NCBI GenBank assembly: GCA_009773635.1
Contig: WSYC01000005.1
Location: 1 to 64,000 of the forward strand
Length of the DNA stretch: 64,000 nucleotides
DNA from: Beijerinckiaceae bacterium
GTDB lineage: Bacteria > Pseudomonadota > Alphaproteobacteria > Rhizobiales > Beijerinckiaceae
Reading direction: 5' to 3'
Below, piece after piece: positions 18,286 through 26,145 of the stretch (position 1 is the stretch's first letter; each line of letters starts with the position of its first letter). A program made the translations under genes and the position numbers. The notes below the pieces were generated by a model. It saw only the letters and a list, made by a program, of their open reading frames with translations, did not search any database and was not told where the DNA came from.

Positions 18286-18787
18286 GGCTGATCGCACGGC
18301 CTTCACGCGCCGAGCGTTCTGCAGCAAGACCGATGCGCACGGCCTTGAGACCATCCGCCAGCGTTACCTCGACCGGTCCTCCCTCCAGCATTGCCTTGCG
18401 GAATCCAACATGCTGGAAATAGGTCGAGCCGTGATGGTCACCGGCCTTGAGGACGGTTTCATCCACCTCGACCCGGCGGCGGATCGGTCCCTTGGGCTCG
18501 CGCGGCGAGAAGACGATTTCGGAATGCCGCTCCGCACCTCCCGGCCAGAACCGTGCCGGGCCGGGGATGAGCGCCTCGATCTTGGCCGCATCGCCGGTTG
18601 CGGCGATTGCCTCCTGAAAATGGCTGCCTTCCGCAAACATGCACAGATCGAGCGACGCGCGCACGCCGTTCGAAAAATCGACGATCACGAAGGCGTTGTC
18701 GAGAATATCGGGCATGCGATCATCGTAGCGCTCGTCCTGATGGTTCACGTCAGCATCCCGCACGGCAGTGGAACGCGTCGACGTCAC
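18278..18787 (-). pseudogene. C-terminal fragment of a Gfo/Idh/MocA family oxidoreductase
   Basis: About 155 residues match only the C-terminal substrate domain of a Gfo/Idh/MocA dehydrogenase: ADVNHQDERYDDRMPDILDNAFVIV, LDLCMFAEGSHFQEAIAATGD, DHHGSTYFQHVGFRKAM, AERSAREGRAISL. The N-terminal NAD-binding Rossmann domain (about 150-200 residues) is missing; directly upstream is the end of the kinase gene, and residues before ADVNH resemble neither family. It was probably the gene after the kinase in the same leftward operon, truncated by a deletion. It overlaps the broken GntR gene convergently by 8 bp. A functional product is unlikely. Confidence 0.75.
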
Positions 18788-19752
18788 CTCGGGTGGAACC
18801 GCCCGCGCCGCGGCAAAGGGTACCGCGAGCGTGATCGGCTCGTCACTCTCTCCAGATCATGGCCGTGCAGGGCGAGAAAGGCCTCGACCTCCCGGCGGTC
18901 CGGCGTGCCGGCGCTGCCGCCGGGCCGGGTGCATTTGAGGGCAGCGGTTGCGTTTGCCAGAAGGATGGCCTTCGCTTCATCCCTTCCTTCTGCCAGTGCC
19001 AGCGCGAAGGCGCCATGCCAGACATCGCCCGCGCCGAGCGTATCCACCGCCGGAACCGCGAATGCCGGGAAATGGCGGATATCGCCGTCCATCAGCGCAA
19101 ACACGCCGTTGGCCCCATCCGTTACCGCCAGAAAGCTCCTGTGAACGCGGGCAAGCTGCCGCAACCCTTCGGCAAGGTCGGGGGAGCCGGTCATTTCGGC
19201 AAGCCCCTGCGCCGAGAAAGCGACATGCGTCGCCAGATCGATCAGGCCCCGGTCCTCAGGCATCCTGTCGCCATCGAACACGGCGGGGATGCCGCGTGCG
19301 CGGGCCAGCGTGAAAACATGCCGCGTCCCGGCCTCCCAACGCGTATCGCCGAGCACGGCGCGCGTGCCGGCCGGCAGATCGGCGGGAAGCCAGTCCGGGA
19401 TATCCGGCAGGGCGGGGTCGATATAGTTGAAGATCGTCCGGTCGCCGTTGCCCTCGATCACGATCGCGGAGCGGGAGGATGCGCAACCGGGCACAACCTT
19501 GGACAGGCTGGTGTCGATCCCCAGCGCGTCGATGCGGTGTCGGATGGTGTCTCCGGTGGCATCGTCGCCAAGCCGGGCGATCAGGCGCGCCTGGCCGCCG
19601 AGCCGCGCGATGGCGAGTGCCGCGTTGGTCGCATTGCCGCCAACGACCGTGCGGATCGCCCCGGCGCGATGCTTCTCGCCCGGTGTGATGCTGCCCGGAA
19701 TCGCAAAGATTTCGTCGAGGACAGCAATGCCGATTGTGACGACCTCGATCAT
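18784..19752 (-). CDS. PfkB family sugar kinase, YihV-like (probable sulfofructose kinase)
   Basis: A 322-residue ribokinase-family kinase. The N-terminal lid/substrate region includes VVGGNATNAALAIARLGG; the ATP/catalytic motif is DTLGAGDVWHGAFALAL with the base aspartate. It closely resembles E. coli YihV as I remember that protein: GDTRWEAGTRHVFTLAR, FDGDR, VAFSAQGLAEMTG and ALKCTRPGGSAGTPD all have YihV counterparts. Lys27, Asn109 and Arg138, which I recall as sulfonate-binding residues in YihV, are present at the same numbers. The last 20 residues (from about TSRSRSRY) look like read-through into altered sequence. The promoter shares the suy operator motif. Phosphorylation of 6-deoxy-6-sulfofructose is a strong inference; a generic sugar kinase is the fallback. 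Confidence 0.82.
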   Translation of the reverse strand: MIEVVTIGIAVLDEIFAIPGSITPGEKHRAGAIRTVVGGNATNAALAIARLGGQARLIARLGDDATGDTIRHRIDALGIDTSLSKVVPGCASSRSAIVIEGNGDRTIFNYIDPALPDIPDWLPADLPAGTRAVLGDTRWEAGTRHVFTLARARGIPAVFDGDRMPEDRGLIDLATHVAFSAQGLAEMTGSPDLAEGLRQLARVHRSFLAVTDGANGVFALMDGDIRHFPAFAVPAVDTLGAGDVWHGAFALALAEGRDEAKAILLANATAALKCTRPGGSAGTPDRREVEAFLALHGHDLERVTSRSRSRYPLPRRGRFHPR

Positions 19753-19834
19753 CCTGAATTACCGGATTGGACCATCCGCCGGGCGGAGCGCCAGGCCAGG
19801 CAACAAAAAATACAACGGGTCGCGATCCTAACGT

Positions 19835-19855
19835 GTCTTCTATCATTTACAAGAC
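19835..19855. promoter_or_regulatory. second copy of the putative GTCTT-N11-AAGAC operator
   Basis: GTCTTCTATCATTTACAAGAC lies in the divergent region between the kinase and the ABC binding protein. Its reverse complement, GTCTTGTAAATGATAGAAGAC, keeps the arms, the spacing and the GTCTTGTA half seen upstream of suyA. Shared control of both transcription units is the simplest reading. Confidence 0.55.
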
Positions 19856-19989
19856 TGAGGTTACCGTGATGACAGACGGGGGGCGGCGTTGAGTGTGTTG
19901 TTTCCCCGGCAAATCGGGCTACTCTCTTGCCGCGTCGGGGCCTTGGGCTTTTCAGGCAACGCAGGTTTTCACGGAAAAGGGCGGATGGT

Positions 19990-21258
19990 ATGAGAGGGGG
20001 ACGGCGCGTGAGGCTGCAGATCGGCATGGTCATCGGGTGGATGGCTGCCGGACTTGTCGGTGCCGCCGCGCAAACGACCTTGCGGATCTACACCGGCAAC
20101 CAGCCGCGTCCCGAGGTTATGCGTGAGATCGTCGATCTCTACATGCAGCGGAATCCGGCTGTGAAAATCGACATCGATACTGGCGGCACGACGCCCGAGC
20201 AGCAGATCCAGTCACTCAATGCCGCGCTGGCGCTCAAGGAGCCGGTCGTTGATCTCCTGCTGGTCGATGTGGTGCGGGCGGCGCAGCTCGCGCAGGCGCA
20301 ATGGGTCGAGCCACTCGATGGCCATCTCGGTGCGGAGAAGGAGGCTGTGCTGGCGCGCTATCTCCCGGCACTGCGCGCGGCTGGCACCGTCAACGGCAAA
20401 CTCGTTGCCCTGCCCTATGCCGCCGATGCGCAGATTCTCTATTACCGAAAGGATCTCCTTGATAAATACGGCTTCTCGCCACCGCGGACATGGGATGAAC
20501 TGAAGAGTGCCGCCCAGAAGGTGATCGAGGGCGAAAAGAACACGGCGCTGCGCGGTCTCGGCATGGCAGGCGCGCCGGTCGAAAGCACGGTCTGCACCTA
20601 TCTCGTGCCGTTGTGGGGAGCGGGCGAGGAGCTTCTCAAGGACGGCAAGCCGAATCTTGGCGGCCCAGCCGCGCGCAAGCCGTTCGAGCTCTGGGCGGAT
20701 TTCAAGGCGGCGAAGCTGATCGCTGCCAATTCTGCCGACGTGGCAACTGATCGCGTGCGACAGGATTTTCAGGCCGGAAACCTCGTCTTCGCGCTGGGAT
20801 GGAGCTATTTTCAGGGCCGGTTCGATGGTGATGCGGAGTCAGCGGTCAAGGGTAGGGTCGGGCTGGAGGCGGTGCCGGGCTTCTCGCTCGGCACGCAAGG
20901 CGGGTGCCTCGGCGGCTGGCAGGTCGCGGTTTCCGCCGCCTCCCGCAACAAGGGCGAGGCGGTGAAATTCGCGCGCTTTCTCGCCTCGCCGGAGGTTGCG
21001 AAAAAGCAGGCTCTGCAGGCGGGTACTCTGCCGGTTATCGAGGGCATTCTTGCCGATGCCGAGGTGCTGGCGGCGCAGCCGTGGTTCGGCCCGGCGCAGA
21101 ACGCGCTGCGCACGGCGCGGGCACGACCCGTGACCCCGCGTTATCCGGAAGTCTCCGATATTCTCCGCACCAACACGAGCGCGGTGCTGGCGGGCACGAA
21201 GACCATCGATGCCGCGCTGGCGGACATGAACACGCGGCTTGGTGCGATCTTCAAGTGA
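19990..21258 (+). CDS. ABC transporter sugar-binding protein (family 1)
   Basis: A 422-residue periplasmic substrate-binding protein of the MalE/UgpB/ThuE-like cluster. A signal peptide covers about residues 1-27 (AGLVGAAAQT). The mature part has TLRIYTGNQPRPEVMREIVDLY, YAADAQILYYRKDLLDKYGFSPPRTWDEL and GGCLGGWQVAVSAASRNKGEAVKFARFL, typical of the family. I start at the ATG at 19990, which has AAAGGG upstream, not at the longer tracked ORF. No permease or ATPase genes adjoin it. It is divergent from the YihV-like kinase and shares the putative operator, so sulfoquinovose or its glycerol glycoside is a plausible ligand; a common disaccharide cannot be excluded. Confidence 0.86.
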   Translation: MRGGRRVRLQIGMVIGWMAAGLVGAAAQTTLRIYTGNQPRPEVMREIVDLYMQRNPAVKIDIDTGGTTPEQQIQSLNAALALKEPVVDLLLVDVVRAAQLAQAQWVEPLDGHLGAEKEAVLARYLPALRAAGTVNGKLVALPYAADAQILYYRKDLLDKYGFSPPRTWDELKSAAQKVIEGEKNTALRGLGMAGAPVESTVCTYLVPLWGAGEELLKDGKPNLGGPAARKPFELWADFKAAKLIAANSADVATDRVRQDFQAGNLVFALGWSYFQGRFDGDAESAVKGRVGLEAVPGFSLGTQGGCLGGWQVAVSAASRNKGEAVKFARFLASPEVAKKQALQAGTLPVIEGILADAEVLAAQPWFGPAQNALRTARARPVTPRYPEVSDILRTNTSAVLAGTKTIDAALADMNTRLGAIFK

Positions 21259-21276
21259 GGATCTGCTGCCTGACAG

Positions 21277-22323
21277 CTATGCGTTCGGCCCGAAGCGATA
21301 CTCCGTCACCTGCCGGTAGAGATCGCCCGGCCTGAGCACGGTCGAGGGCATGTGCGGCAGGTTTGGGCTATCCGGCGCGTGCTGCGGTTCCAGCGCGATG
21401 CCGGCATTGGCGCGATAACTTGTGCCATCAAGCCCCGGAACCGGCAGGTTCAACTTGAAGCCATCATAGACTTGCAGGCAGGGCTCGGTGGTCCAGACCT
21501 CCATCGCGAGGCCGGATTTTTCCGAAGCGAGCGTCGCTGCATGCGCAAGCTCGGGCGCACAGACCCCCGGTTCGCGCCGTTCCCGGCGCAGGACGAAGTT
21601 GTGGTCATACCAGAAGCGGGAGCCGTCTTCCGCCGTAAAGCGAATCGGTCGGGGTCGTCGGAAATCGAACGGCGTGCCGGAAACGGGCATGATCGAGCCA
21701 TCCGGGATCAGGTCTGCATCTACCGGCGTTATGACATTGGCGCGCACCATCAGGTCGTGGTCGAGAATGTCGGCGCCGCCATCGAGGTTGAAATAGCTGT
21801 GATGGCAGAGGTTGAGGATCGTCGGTTGATCCGTAAAGGCGGAAAGCTCGACCCTCAGCGCATTCGCCTCCGTCAGCGTGTAACGGCATGTCGTGGTGAG
21901 CGTGCCGGGATAGCCGGCCTCGCCATCCGGCGAGACCAGCCCGAGCGTTGCCGAGGCATCGTCGTGGTGGAAAAGGGTCCAGAGCTTTTTGCCGAAGCCT
22001 TGCCCGCCGCCATGCAGCGAATGCCGGTTATCCTGATTGAGCGGCAGCTGGTAGGCCTTGCCATCCAGCACGAAGCGACCGCCGCCGATCCGGTTGGCAT
22101 AGCGCCCGGCGATCGCGCCGAAATGCGGGGAATGGTTGAGGTAATCCTCCAGAGTCTCCAGCCCGAGGACGACGCGCTGGTGCCCACCATCTGTGCGTGG
22201 CACGACGAGATCGCGCACGACAGCGCCAAAGGTGAGGATGCGGGCTTCAGCGCCAGCGGCGTTTCGAAGTGTGATCTCGCGAACCGGCGAATCGCCGATC
22301 TCACCGAAAATACGGTTGGTCAT
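21277..22323 (-). CDS. galM: aldose 1-epimerase (mutarotase), GalM type
   Basis: A 348-residue mutarotase that interconverts alpha and beta anomers of aldoses. Motifs seen: GRYANRIGGGRF (Arg/Asn), HSLHGGGQGFGKKLW (first catalytic His), NLCHHSYFNLDG (second His) and GIALEPQHAPDSPN (catalytic Glu). It follows the Hyi-like gene by 12 bp, so the two probably share a transcript. It converges with the ABC binding protein. It looks like ordinary GalM rather than the YihR type, though a role on sulfoquinovose anomers is imaginable given the neighbours. Confidence 0.92.
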   Translation of the reverse strand: MTNRIFGEIGDSPVREITLRNAAGAEARILTFGAVVRDLVVPRTDGGHQRVVLGLETLEDYLNHSPHFGAIAGRYANRIGGGRFVLDGKAYQLPLNQDNRHSLHGGGQGFGKKLWTLFHHDDASATLGLVSPDGEAGYPGTLTTTCRYTLTEANALRVELSAFTDQPTILNLCHHSYFNLDGGADILDHDLMVRANVITPVDADLIPDGSIMPVSGTPFDFRRPRPIRFTAEDGSRFWYDHNFVLRRERREPGVCAPELAHAATLASEKSGLAMEVWTTEPCLQVYDGFKLNLPVPGLDGTSYRANAGIALEPQHAPDSPNLPHMPSTVLRPGDLYRQVTEYRFGPNA

Positions 22324-22335
22324 GGAAGGTTTGCC

Positions 22336-23109
22336 TTATCTGTTCTTGTAGGGCGCGAACCACGAAAGCCCGGCCTCGGTGCCGGCTTTCGGGCGGTATT
22401 CGCCGCCGATGAAGCCTTGATATCCGAGCCGGTCGAGTTCTGCGAACAGGAAGGCATCGTTCAGCTCCTCGCTCCCCGGCTCGTTGCGGGAGGGGATTGA
22501 GGCCACCTGAATATGGCCAATGATCGGCATCATTGTGCGCAATCTGGTCGTCACGTCGCCATGCAGGATCTGGCAGTGGTAGATGTCGAACTGAAGCTTC
22601 ACATTCGGGAGCGCCAAGTCAGCGATGATCTCCGCCGCCATCCCGAAATCGTCGAGAAGGTATCCCGGCATATCGCGCCGGTTGAGCGGTTCGAGCAGAA
22701 TGTCGATTCCGTCAGGGCCAAAGGTTTCCGCTGTGCGGGTGATCGCATCCTTGTAGCGGGCGAGGTTGGCGGGTGTTTTTTCGACCATGCCCGCCATCAG
22801 ATGCAGGCGCTTGACGCCCGTGATCGCGGCATAGGGTTTTGCGATCGCGAGGCTCTGGCGAAACTCGTCTTCCCGGCCGGGCAGGGCGGCAAGGCCACGC
22901 TCGCCCTTCGCCCAATCGCCGGGCGGCAGGTTGAACAGCGCCTGCGTGAGCCCATGGGCTTTGAGCCGCGCGCCGATCTCTTCCACCGGAAACTCATACG
23001 GGAACAGGAATTCCACGGCCTTGAACCCCGCCTTTGCCGCCGCCCCGAAGCGATCGAGGAAGGCGTGTTCGGTGAACATCATCGAGAGGTTGGCGGCAAA
23101 GCGCGGCAT
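22336..23109 (-). CDS. hydroxypyruvate isomerase / 2-oxo-tetronate isomerase family protein
   Basis: A 257-residue TIM-barrel protein of the Hyi/OtnI group: MPRFAANLSMMFTEHAFLDRF, GFKAVEFLFPYEFPVEEI, LLEPLNRRDMPGYLL, VKLQFDIYHCQILHGD and FIGGEYRPKAGTEAGLSW. It interconverts hydroxypyruvate and tartronate semialdehyde, or 2-oxotetronates. The start at 23109 has AAGGGAAA upstream and matches family length; the tracked ORF is 34 codons too long. It is co-oriented with the mutarotase. No glyoxylate carboligase or otnK gene is beside it, so the pathway is not fixed by context. Confidence 0.87.
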   Translation of the reverse strand: MPRFAANLSMMFTEHAFLDRFGAAAKAGFKAVEFLFPYEFPVEEIGARLKAHGLTQALFNLPPGDWAKGERGLAALPGREDEFRQSLAIAKPYAAITGVKRLHLMAGMVEKTPANLARYKDAITRTAETFGPDGIDILLEPLNRRDMPGYLLDDFGMAAEIIADLALPNVKLQFDIYHCQILHGDVTTRLRTMMPIIGHIQVASIPSRNEPGSEELNDAFLFAELDRLGYQGFIGGEYRPKAGTEAGLSWFAPYKNR

Positions 23110-23234
23110 CGGGTTTCCCTTGTATCCAGTATTCAGTGGCGCATCCGTTTTCCCGCGTTCTCCCCGATCACGCAATTGCGAAATGCGCTTGATGCCGGCA
23201 TGGGGCATCAAGCACAGAGAAGAAGGATCAGGGC

Positions 23235-24875
23235 ATGCGATCGGGCGCGGATATCATCGGGCAAAGCCTCGCGCGGCAGGGTTGCCGCGTCGCCTTCGGC
23301 ATGCCCGGCGGCGAGGTTCTCGCGTTGATCGACGGGCTGGCGAAAGCGGGTATCCGCTTTGTGCTGACGAAGCACGAGAACGCCGCCGGCTTCATGGCCG
23401 AGGGCTATTGGCATCGCCAGGCGCTCGAAGATCACGCGCTCGAAGGCAGCGCGCCGATGGCACCCGGCATTCTGGTCGCGACGCTCGGGCCGGGGGCTGC
23501 AAATGCGGTCAATGTCGTCGCAAATGCACATCAGGACCGCGTGCCGCTCATCGTGCTGACGGGCCGCGTCGATCAAGCGGAGGCCGAGAGCTACACGCAT
23601 CAGGTTTTCGATCATCAGGCGCTGTTCCGCCCCATCACCAAGGCGACCTTGACCGCGAGCAAGGGCGCGGTCGCCCGCGTGATCGAGCGGGCGATTGCGA
23701 TCGCGACCGAAGGTCAGCCCGGCCCCGTGCATGTCGATGTGCCGATTTCGGTGGCGGAGGGGGAGGAGCGCGATGAGGACTTCCGGCGCGCATTGCCTGC
23801 CTCTGCTGTGGCTGTCGGCGAGGCGCTTGAGACGGCCCGCGCGGTGTTGGCGGCGGCAAGGCGTCCGCTGGTGATCGCGGGGGTCGATGCCGTGAACAGC
23901 CATGCCGGCGAGGTCTTGCGCGGTTTTATCGAGCGCTGCAACGCGCCTGTTATCACCACCTACAAGGCCAAGGGTCTTGTGCCGGAGGATCACCCGCTCA
24001 GCCTTGGCGGCGCGGGGCTTTCGCCCAAGGCTGATAAACACCTGTTGCCGTTTCTGGCCGAGGCCGATTGCATCGTGCTGGCGGGCTATGATCCCATCGA
24101 GATGCGGATCAACTGGCGCGATCCGTTCCCGGCCGGCGTGCCGGTGATCGAGCTTGCCGCGAGCCTGCCCACCCATCAGATGCACCGCGCCGATCATCTC
24201 CTCGTCGGCGATATCGGGGCCAATCTGGCGGCGATCTCGGACGGTCTGGCCGCCAAACCCGGCATCGATACCGCGAAGGTCATGGCAACCAAATCCGCGC
24301 TTCGCGCTGCCTTCGCGCCGGAGCCAGCCTGGGGACCGGGCGTGGTGTTCGACACCATCCGCCGCCTTGCGCCTGCCGATACACTGGCAACGGCCGATTC
24401 GGGCGCGCACCGCATTCTCCTGAGCCAGATGTGGACGGTGCTGGAGCCGCGCGGCCTGATGCAATCCTCCGCGCTCTGCACCATGGGTTGCGCTGTACCG
24501 CTGGCGATGGGCGCGCAGATGGCTTCACCCGAGCGCTATGTAATCGCCTTTGTCGGCGATGCAGGCCTTGAGATGGGCATCGGCGAACTCGCGACTGCGC
24601 GCGATCTGGGCCTGCCAGTCATCGTCGTCGTCTTGCAGGATGAGCGCCTCGCGTTGATTGATCTCAAGCAGCGCGCCTCGGGCCGTGCCGAGCTCGGCGT
24701 CCGCTTCGGCGCGACCGATTTCGCGGCGGTTGCGAAGGCCTTTGGCGGCGACGGCATTACCGTCTCGGATCGCGCGGGCCTCGAAGCAGCGTTCGCTGGC
24801 GCGCTTGCACGGCGCGACCGCTTCACACTGATCGCGGCGAAAATCGCCCCGGATGCCTATGAGGGTCGCCTATGA
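23235..24875 (+). CDS. thiamine-diphosphate-dependent enzyme, acetolactate synthase-like
   Basis: A 546-residue protein with the three-domain layout of the acetohydroxyacid synthase/pyruvate oxidase superfamily. The N-terminal pyrimidine domain has VAFGMPGGEVLALIDGL and the activating glutamate in KHENAAGFMAEGYW. The central domain has PLVIAGVDAV. In the C-terminal TPP domain GDG is GDAGLEMG, and the usual NN of the metal loop is replaced by QDERL. It is neither Xsc nor a ComDE sulfopyruvate decarboxylase as far as I can judge. GAAGGA precedes the ATG; its stop overlaps the OpgC start by 4 bp. The reaction, probably a decarboxylation or carboligation of a 2-keto acid, is unresolved. Confidence 0.8.
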   Translation: MRSGADIIGQSLARQGCRVAFGMPGGEVLALIDGLAKAGIRFVLTKHENAAGFMAEGYWHRQALEDHALEGSAPMAPGILVATLGPGAANAVNVVANAHQDRVPLIVLTGRVDQAEAESYTHQVFDHQALFRPITKATLTASKGAVARVIERAIAIATEGQPGPVHVDVPISVAEGEERDEDFRRALPASAVAVGEALETARAVLAAARRPLVIAGVDAVNSHAGEVLRGFIERCNAPVITTYKAKGLVPEDHPLSLGGAGLSPKADKHLLPFLAEADCIVLAGYDPIEMRINWRDPFPAGVPVIELAASLPTHQMHRADHLLVGDIGANLAAISDGLAAKPGIDTAKVMATKSALRAAFAPEPAWGPGVVFDTIRRLAPADTLATADSGAHRILLSQMWTVLEPRGLMQSSALCTMGCAVPLAMGAQMASPERYVIAFVGDAGLEMGIGELATARDLGLPVIVVVLQDERLALIDLKQRASGRAELGVRFGATDFAAVAKAFGGDGITVSDRAGLEAAFAGALARRDRFTLIAAKIAPDAYEGRL

Positions 24876-26077
24876 GTGTGCAGACCATGCCCCAGGCCGA
24901 ACTGGCTGCCCCAAAAACAGAGCGGGATGTCCGGCTCGACTTCTTCCGCGGTCTCGCGATGTTCGTCATCTTCGTCGCGCATCTTCCGGGCAATTCATGG
25001 TTCCTGTTCATTCCCGCGCGGTTCGGGTTCTCGTCTGCGGGCGAACTTTTCGTGTTCTGCTCGGGGCTGGCCTCGGCCTTCGCTTTCGGCCGGATGTTCC
25101 AACGCGAGGGCTGGTGGCAGGGCACGCGGCGCATTCTCTACCGGATCTGGCAGGTCTACTGGGCGCATATCGGGCTCGCGCTCGGGCTGATCGGCGTCAG
25201 CGTCGCCGGGCTGGAATTGACCGGCGTCGATTACCCGCGTCTGCTGGGGCTCGAATGGCTGTTCGCTCATGCCGGCGAGGGACTCCTCAAGCTGATGACG
25301 CTGCGCTTTACACCGGCCTTCCTTGATATCCTGCCGATGTATCTGGTTTTGCTCGCGATGATCCCGGCGATGATGCTGCTTGCGAAACTCTCGCGCCTCG
25401 CGCCGCTGCTGGCGATGACGGCCCTGTGGCTTGGCGTTCAGGCCTTCGGCATCAACCTGATGGGCGGGCAGATGCCGGAGATGGTCTGGTTCTTCAATCC
25501 CTTCGCCTGGCAGCTCGTGTTTTTCACCGGCTTTGCCTTCGGCATGCGCTGGCTACCGATGCCGAAGCTTGAACGGGGCATGCTGTTCTGGTTCTGCGTG
25601 GTCATTCTGATTGCGTCGGTGCCGGTCAATTTCTGGGCGTTTACCGAGAATTTTGCCGTGCTTGAACAAGTTCACGACTGGTTCGTGCCGGCGGATGGCA
25701 AGACCAACCTCGTGCTGCCGCTCTACCTTCACTTTCTTGCCAGTGCCTATGTCGCGCTGGTGCTGGTCGAACCGGTGAAGGTGCGGCTGGCGCGCCTCTG
25801 GCCTGTTATTCTCGTCGGGCAGCAGGCACTGGCGACGTTCATGGCCAGCATCCTGCTCGCCTGGGTCGGCGGCATGGTTCTCGATCAGATCGGCCGTAAC
25901 GAAGCTGCGATGGCGCTCGTCAACCTCGCGGGGTTCGCCGGGTTGGTGCTGGTTGCGGCAATCGCGCAGGGCTACAAGGGTGGCAAGGCGAAGCCCGCGC
26001 ATCGGCCTGATCAGCGGGAAGCTGCCCCGGCCGCACCCGACAGCGTGCCGCGAACGGCGCTGGTGCCGGCGGAATAG
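24872..26077 (+). CDS. OpgC domain integral membrane protein
   Basis: A 401-residue protein with about ten membrane segments of the OpgC family (related to acyltransferase 3), some members of which succinylate periplasmic glucans. The signature DVRLDFFRGLAMFVIFVAHLPGNSW is at the N-terminus, followed by GFSSAGELFVFCSGLASAFAFG. The C-terminal 35 residues are a hydrophilic, proline-rich cytoplasmic tail. The ATG overlaps the TPP-enzyme stop, so it is translationally coupled to an unexpected partner. No glucan synthase genes are near. The substrate is unknown. Confidence 0.85.
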   Translation: MSVQTMPQAELAAPKTERDVRLDFFRGLAMFVIFVAHLPGNSWFLFIPARFGFSSAGELFVFCSGLASAFAFGRMFQREGWWQGTRRILYRIWQVYWAHIGLALGLIGVSVAGLELTGVDYPRLLGLEWLFAHAGEGLLKLMTLRFTPAFLDILPMYLVLLAMIPAMMLLAKLSRLAPLLAMTALWLGVQAFGINLMGGQMPEMVWFFNPFAWQLVFFTGFAFGMRWLPMPKLERGMLFWFCVVILIASVPVNFWAFTENFAVLEQVHDWFVPADGKTNLVLPLYLHFLASAYVALVLVEPVKVRLARLWPVILVGQQALATFMASILLAWVGGMVLDQIGRNEAAMALVNLAGFAGLVLVAAIAQGYKGGKAKPAHRPDQREAAPAAPDSVPRTALVPAE

Positions 26078-26145
26078 GCGAATTTTTATGGTGTCGCATC
26101 CGCTCTTTCCGCCAACCGGCCCCCACTTGGGCGGGCAGATGCGCT

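Noticed and set aside
23235-24875. Idea that the TPP enzyme is sulfoacetaldehyde acetyltransferase (Xsc) or sulfopyruvate decarboxylase (ComDE)
   Set aside because: It would fit the sulfonate theme, but its length and motifs fit the general acetolactate-synthase group, no pta gene is adjacent, and ComDE is a smaller enzyme. It also lacks the shared operator.
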